Positions 60,818-64,000 of a DNA stretch of 64,000 bases are shown here, piece by piece (within the stretch, counting starts at the first letter, position 1; each line of letters starts with the position of its first letter). This DNA is from an uncultured Phascolarctobacterium sp. GTDB taxonomy: Bacteria; Bacillota; Negativicutes; Acidaminococcales; Acidaminococcaceae. Position numbers and translations under genes: made by a program. The stretch covers positions 62,001-126,000 of the forward strand of contig CASEIL010000003.1 in the NCBI GenBank assembly GCA_949288065.1. The letters run 5' to 3'. Under the pieces are notes generated by a model. It was not told where the DNA came from. It saw nothing but the letters and a program-made list of their open reading frames with translations, and did no database searches.

Positions 60818-62122
60818 TTATTTGCGGCAGTTTTTGCACTTTTCCAGGTATTCGCCAACAATTTTTACTGCGCAGTAATCACCGCACATGGAGCACGCTT
60901 CGTCGTCCTCTTTATTCTTTTTGCTGCGGTAGGCCTGTGCTTTTACCGGGTCAATCGCAAGTTCAATTTGTTTTTTCCAGTCCAGATTTTTGCGTGCCTT
61001 TGCCATTTCCAAATCCCACGCCAGCGCTTTAGGCAGACCTTTGGCAATATCGGCCGCGTGGCCGGCAATGCGTGCGGCAATTACGCCCTCGCGAACGTCG
61101 TCGATGTCGGGCAGCCCCAAATGCTCAGCCGGCGTTACATAGCACAAAAAGTCTGCGCCGCTGACAGCCGCCAGCGTGCCGCCGATAGCAGAAGTAATAT
61201 GGTCGTAGCCCGGAGCAACGTCCGTAACCAAAGGCCCCAGCACATAAAACGGCGCGCCGTGGCAAATACGTTTTTGCAGCTGCATGTTGGCGGCAATCTG
61301 ATTGTAAGGCACATGGCCGGGCCCTTCTACCATTACCTGCACGCCCTTAGCCCACGCGCGCTGCGTCAGCTCGCCAAGGTTTAACAGCTCCTGCAACTGC
61401 GCGCGGTCGCTGGCATCAGCAAGGCAGCCGGGGCGCAAACCGTCGCCAAGGCTGATTGTCACGTCGTATTCTGCGCAAATGTCCAATATTTCGTCATAGT
61501 ATTCGTACAGTGGGTTTTCCTTGCCGTTGTGCAGCATCCAGCCGGTAATAAAGCTGCCGCCGCGGCTCACCACGTCCATCACGCGCCCTTCTCCGGTCAG
61601 CATATCCAGCACGTTTTTGGTAATGCCGCAGTGAATCGTCATAAAATCAGCGCCATCTGCTGCCTGCTGGCGGATAACGTCAAACAAATCTTCTTTCGTC
61701 ATCTCCACCACAGCGCCGCGTTTTTTAATGGTTTCCACCGTTGCCTGATAAATCGGCACCGTGCCCACCATTACCGTGCTGGCATTAATAATCGCCCTGC
61801 GCGAAGCGTCGATATTATCACCTGTGGATAAATCCATCACGCTGTCAGCGCCCGCTGCAATCGCTGCCGCCAGCTTTTTAAGCTCAGGCTCCGGGTCGGG
61901 GTAGCTGCTGGAGGTGCCGATGTTGGCGTTAACCTTTACGCTCAGCCCCTGCCCTACGCCGCGCGGCGTTACGTTTTTGTGGTTTATGTTAAGCGGAATG
62001 GCAATAGTGCCTGCGGCAACGCCCTCGCGGATAAACTCCTCCGTTACGCCCTCGTAGGCTGCCACCTGTTTCATAGCTTCGGTAATAATGCCCTCGCGGG
62101 CAAGCTGCATTTGTGTTGCCAA
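60818..62122 (-). CDS. thiC: phosphomethylpyrimidine synthase
   Basis: 434-residue radical-SAM-like enzyme making the thiamin pyrimidine (HMP-P) from aminoimidazole ribotide. Signature pieces: NINHKNVTPRGVGQGL, NANIGTSS, GDGLRPGC, MVEGPGHVPYNQI and the C-terminal cluster motif CSMCGDYCAVK. TTG 62122 is chosen as the start because AAAGGAAG precedes it and the N-terminus ATQMQLAREG fits the family. No TPP riboswitch is visible upstream, although thiC is often under one. Confidence 0.97.
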   Translation of the reverse strand: MATQMQLAREGIITEAMKQVAAYEGVTEEFIREGVAAGTIAIPLNINHKNVTPRGVGQGLSVKVNANIGTSSSYPDPEPELKKLAAAIAAGADSVMDLSTGDNIDASRRAIINASTVMVGTVPIYQATVETIKKRGAVVEMTKEDLFDVIRQQAADGADFMTIHCGITKNVLDMLTGEGRVMDVVSRGGSFITGWMLHNGKENPLYEYYDEILDICAEYDVTISLGDGLRPGCLADASDRAQLQELLNLGELTQRAWAKGVQVMVEGPGHVPYNQIAANMQLQKRICHGAPFYVLGPLVTDVAPGYDHITSAIGGTLAAVSGADFLCYVTPAEHLGLPDIDDVREGVIAARIAGHAADIAKGLPKALAWDLEMAKARKNLDWKKQIELAIDPVKAQAYRSKKNKEDDEACSMCGDYCAVKIVGEYLEKCKNCRK

Positions 62123-62234
62123 AAAATCACTTCCTTTATTATTAATGCCTTTATTATAACCTAAAACCGTCAAACTCTCCACCGCTTTTGCGGATTTTCT
62201 AAAATTAGTTTTTACAAGTATTTAATAATTATTA

Positions 62235-62262
62235 TTGATTTTTTACGGATTAGTGCTATAAT
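62235..62262 (+). promoter_or_regulatory. promoter of the alcohol dehydrogenase gene
   Basis: TTGATT, 16-bp spacer, TATAAT, with TG one base before the -10 (extended -10). Confidence 0.6.
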
Positions 62263-62293
62263 GAAAGCAAATGAACAAACAGGAGGCGATTAC

Positions 62294-63463
62294 ATGTCAC
62301 GCTTTACTTTACCACGCGATATTTACTACGGGCCGGGTGCCCTTGAGGAATTGAAGGTTTTACAGGGGCACAAAAAAGCCATGATTTTTACAGGCGGCAG
62401 TTCTATGAAAAGGGGCGGCTTTTTGCAGAAAACCGAAGAGGTTTTGAAAGCGGCAGGACTGGAAACCGCTTTATTTGAAGGCATCGAACCTGATCCTTCC
62501 ATAGAGACCGTTATGAAAGGCGCACAGGCCATGCGCGAATTTGAGCCGGACGTTATCGTCGCTATCGGCGGCGGCTCCCCTATCGACGCAGCCAAAGCCA
62601 TGTGGATATTTTACGAATACCCAGAAAAAACCTTTGAAGATATTAAAACGCCTTTCACTATGCCCAAGCTGCGCAACAAGGCAATTTTCGTAGCCATCCC
62701 GTCCACCAGCGGTACGGCTTCGGAGGTTACCGCCTTTTCGGTTATCACCGATTACAGCAGCGGCATTAAATATCCGCTGGCCGATTTTGAAATTACGCCG
62801 GACATTGCCGTACTCGATACCGACATTCCGCTGACCATGCCGCCCAAGCTGACGGCGCACACCGGCATCGACGCTTTGACGCACGCCATTGAGGCTTATG
62901 TTGCCACTGCGCGCAGCGATTTTTCGGATGCGCTGGCCTTAAAAGCCATCGGCGATATTTTTGACAATTTGGTTGACAGCTACCACGGCGATAAGGAAGC
63001 CCGCGGCAAAATGCACATCGCCCAGTGCCTCGCAGGCATGGCCTTCAGCAACGCGCTTTTAGGCATTGCCCACAGCCTCGCACACAAAACCGGCGCAGTG
63101 TTCCACATTCCGCACGGCTGCTGCAACGCCATTTTGCTGCCGTACGTTATTCAGTACAACTCCCGCGTTTGCATGGCACGCTATGCGGCTATCGCCAGAT
63201 ACCTGGGCCTGCCCGGCGGCACCGACAAGCAGCTGACCGACTCGCTTGTTAAAGCTATTTGCGGTTTGAACAAAGAGCTGAACATTGAACAGACCTACGC
63301 AGCTAACGGCGTAAGCGAAGAGCTTTACAAGGAACACGCCGACGCTATTGCCCACAACGCAGTGCTTGACCCTTGCACCCTTGCCAACCCGCGCCCCATT
63401 GACGACGCAGCCATGAAGGAAGTGCTAGCCTGCGCTTACTACGGCAAACGCGTAACCTTCTAA
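62294..63463 (+). CDS. iron-containing alcohol dehydrogenase
   Basis: 389-residue group III alcohol dehydrogenase. Nucleotide-binding motif VAIGGGSPIDAAKAM, the Fe-binding Asp/His in HTGIDALTHAIEAY and HSLAHKTGAVFHIPHG. Interconverts alcohols and aldehydes with NAD(P)H; in anaerobes usually works toward alcohol to recycle NADH. ATG 62294 follows AGGAGG. Monocistronic. The substrate is not known. Confidence 0.94.
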   Translation: MSRFTLPRDIYYGPGALEELKVLQGHKKAMIFTGGSSMKRGGFLQKTEEVLKAAGLETALFEGIEPDPSIETVMKGAQAMREFEPDVIVAIGGGSPIDAAKAMWIFYEYPEKTFEDIKTPFTMPKLRNKAIFVAIPSTSGTASEVTAFSVITDYSSGIKYPLADFEITPDIAVLDTDIPLTMPPKLTAHTGIDALTHAIEAYVATARSDFSDALALKAIGDIFDNLVDSYHGDKEARGKMHIAQCLAGMAFSNALLGIAHSLAHKTGAVFHIPHGCCNAILLPYVIQYNSRVCMARYAAIARYLGLPGGTDKQLTDSLVKAICGLNKELNIEQTYAANGVSEELYKEHADAIAHNAVLDPCTLANPRPIDDAAMKEVLACAYYGKRVTF

Positions 63464-63484
63464 ATTAAATACTTCTAAACTTTT

Positions 63485-63518
63485 ACCACGGCATCACTTA
63501 AAGGTGCTGTGGTTTTAT
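63485..63518 (+). terminator. hairpin terminator
   Basis: ACCACGGCATC/GGTGCTGTGGT, 11 bp with two G-U pairs, then a T-rich run. Confidence 0.75.
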
Positions 63519-63530
63519 TTATAATTGTTA

Positions 63531-63551
63531 TTTATAAGCAGCGCTTATAAA
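63531..63551. repeat. inverted repeat, candidate operator
   Basis: TTTATAAGC-AGC-GCTTATAAA, perfect 9-bp arms. It lies in the 282-bp gap between the dehydrogenase gene and the M23-type gene. Confidence 0.45.
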
Positions 63552-63671
63552 TCTTTGCTGCGCAAACCATTATTCCCTCACAGCCTACATAACAGCAAAA
63601 ATGCCTTTTCTAACATAAAAATCTGTTAAGTTAGCAAGATTTCACAATTTTTTATGCCTCTAACGGTTGTT

Positions 63672-63700
63672 TTTTACCCTGTTTTGTGAGAAAATATAAT
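63672..63700 (+). promoter_or_regulatory. promoter of the M23-type gene
   Basis: TTTTAC, 17-bp spacer, consensus TATAAT at 63695-63700. Confidence 0.4.
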
Positions 63701-63745
63701 AGTATTGTAATGTGAGAGAAAGTTTCAGCAGTTAGGAGTTTTTAC

Positions 63746-64000
63746 ATGGAACCGTTAAAACGACAGCAGCGCAAGGTCGATAACGAATATACAATTATGT
63801 TTATCCCGCACCGCGGCAAGGAGCCGAAAAGCTTCAGCTTCCGCGCCAGCCTTCTGAAAAAAATCGGCATTGTGTGCGGCATTATGCTTTTAATTGGCAT
63901 CGGCATTGCGGCAAAATCTTCGATGGTAGTATACCAGGCCCACCAGGAACAGAACGAGCTTATTGCTTACCGCAATGATAAAGCGGCACAGGAACAGAAA
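63746..64000 (+). CDS. N-terminus of an M23-family-type envelope peptidase (3' partial)
   Basis: 85 codons are visible to the window edge, with no stop. The beginning NEYTIMFIPHRGKEPKSFSF is characteristic of the N-termini of M23 (LytM) peptidase precursors, followed by a transmembrane helix (GIVCGIMLLIGIGIAA). A Gln/Glu-rich, probably coiled-coil region begins after it. The peptidase domain would lie beyond the window, so the call depends on the N-terminus. TTAGGAG precedes the ATG. Confidence 0.55.
   Translation, partial: MEPLKRQQRKVDNEYTIMFIPHRGKEPKSFSFRASLLKKIGIVCGIMLLIGIGIAAKSSMVVYQAHQEQNELIAYRNDKAAQEQK

Overview
The window looks like the chromosome of a strictly anaerobic Bacillota (Firmicutes) with moderate G+C. 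The evidence is a tryptophan T-box leader, an ECF vitamin/amino-acid transporter, class III ribonucleotide reductase (nrdDG), a glutamate symporter of the GltS type and an ANTAR-type two-component pair. An AMIN-domain amidase and exported Spy-like and lipoprotein genes fit a diderm Firmicute, so Negativicutes is my best guess (inference, not proven). No phage structural genes, transposases, integrases, rRNA, tRNA or CRISPR arrays were found.

Layout. 1-4.7 kb: an EamA permease (5' end outside the window), small enzymes, an HxlR regulator divergent from a TIGR04076 protein, and a CitMHS/NhaD-type antiporter. 4.7-9.2 kb: a LysR regulator divergent from a polysaccharide deacetylase plus C45 acyltransferase, an Mrp-type Fe-S carrier, and a small structured RNA with its own promoter. 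9.2-14.7 kb: an SDR enzyme, an OmpR/histidine kinase pair divergent from a Spy-like His-rich exported protein, and a RelBE-type toxin-antitoxin pair. 14.8-20.1 kb: a ferredoxin-like aldo/keto reductase, three consecutive exported proteins, and a Sel1-repeat protein. 20.2-24.5 kb: LysR and an ECF transporter behind a T-box whose specifier reads as tryptophan. 24.5-36.3 kb: nrdDG with tandem NrdR boxes, gltS, gamma carbonic anhydrase, an MFS permease, small proteins and guaA.

36.3-46.9 kb is a strikingly A+T-rich defence island between guaA and an ANTAR regulator. It holds a D12-class adenine methylase with an OLD-like ATPase/TOPRIM protein; a type IIS-like AlwI restriction system with two methylases and one endonuclease; a host-like ybjQ gene; and a retron. 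The retron order is St85-type effector, then msr-msd RNA, then reverse transcriptase, followed by a DUF2971 protein. The retron/DUF2971 block is bracketed by a 105-bp direct repeat of the 3' end of ybjQ, which looks like the scar of its insertion. The msr-msd was read directly: a1/a2 pair over 15 bp, the branching G follows a1, an Ec86-like msr loop is present, and the msd hairpin has a 14-bp perfect stem. The a2 strand contains the ribosome-binding site of the reverse transcriptase.

46.9-64 kb returns to ordinary chromosome. It carries an ANTAR/HisKA_2 two-component pair with a DnaA-box cluster upstream, the t6A genes tsaD-rimI-tsaB-tsaE, a GerMN lipoprotein and cell-wall amidase, nnrDE and acpS, a TSCPD protein, a HAD phosphatase, a TrpXYZ-type ABC transporter with two tandem binding proteins, thiC, an iron alcohol dehydrogenase, and the start of an M23-like peptidase at the window edge.
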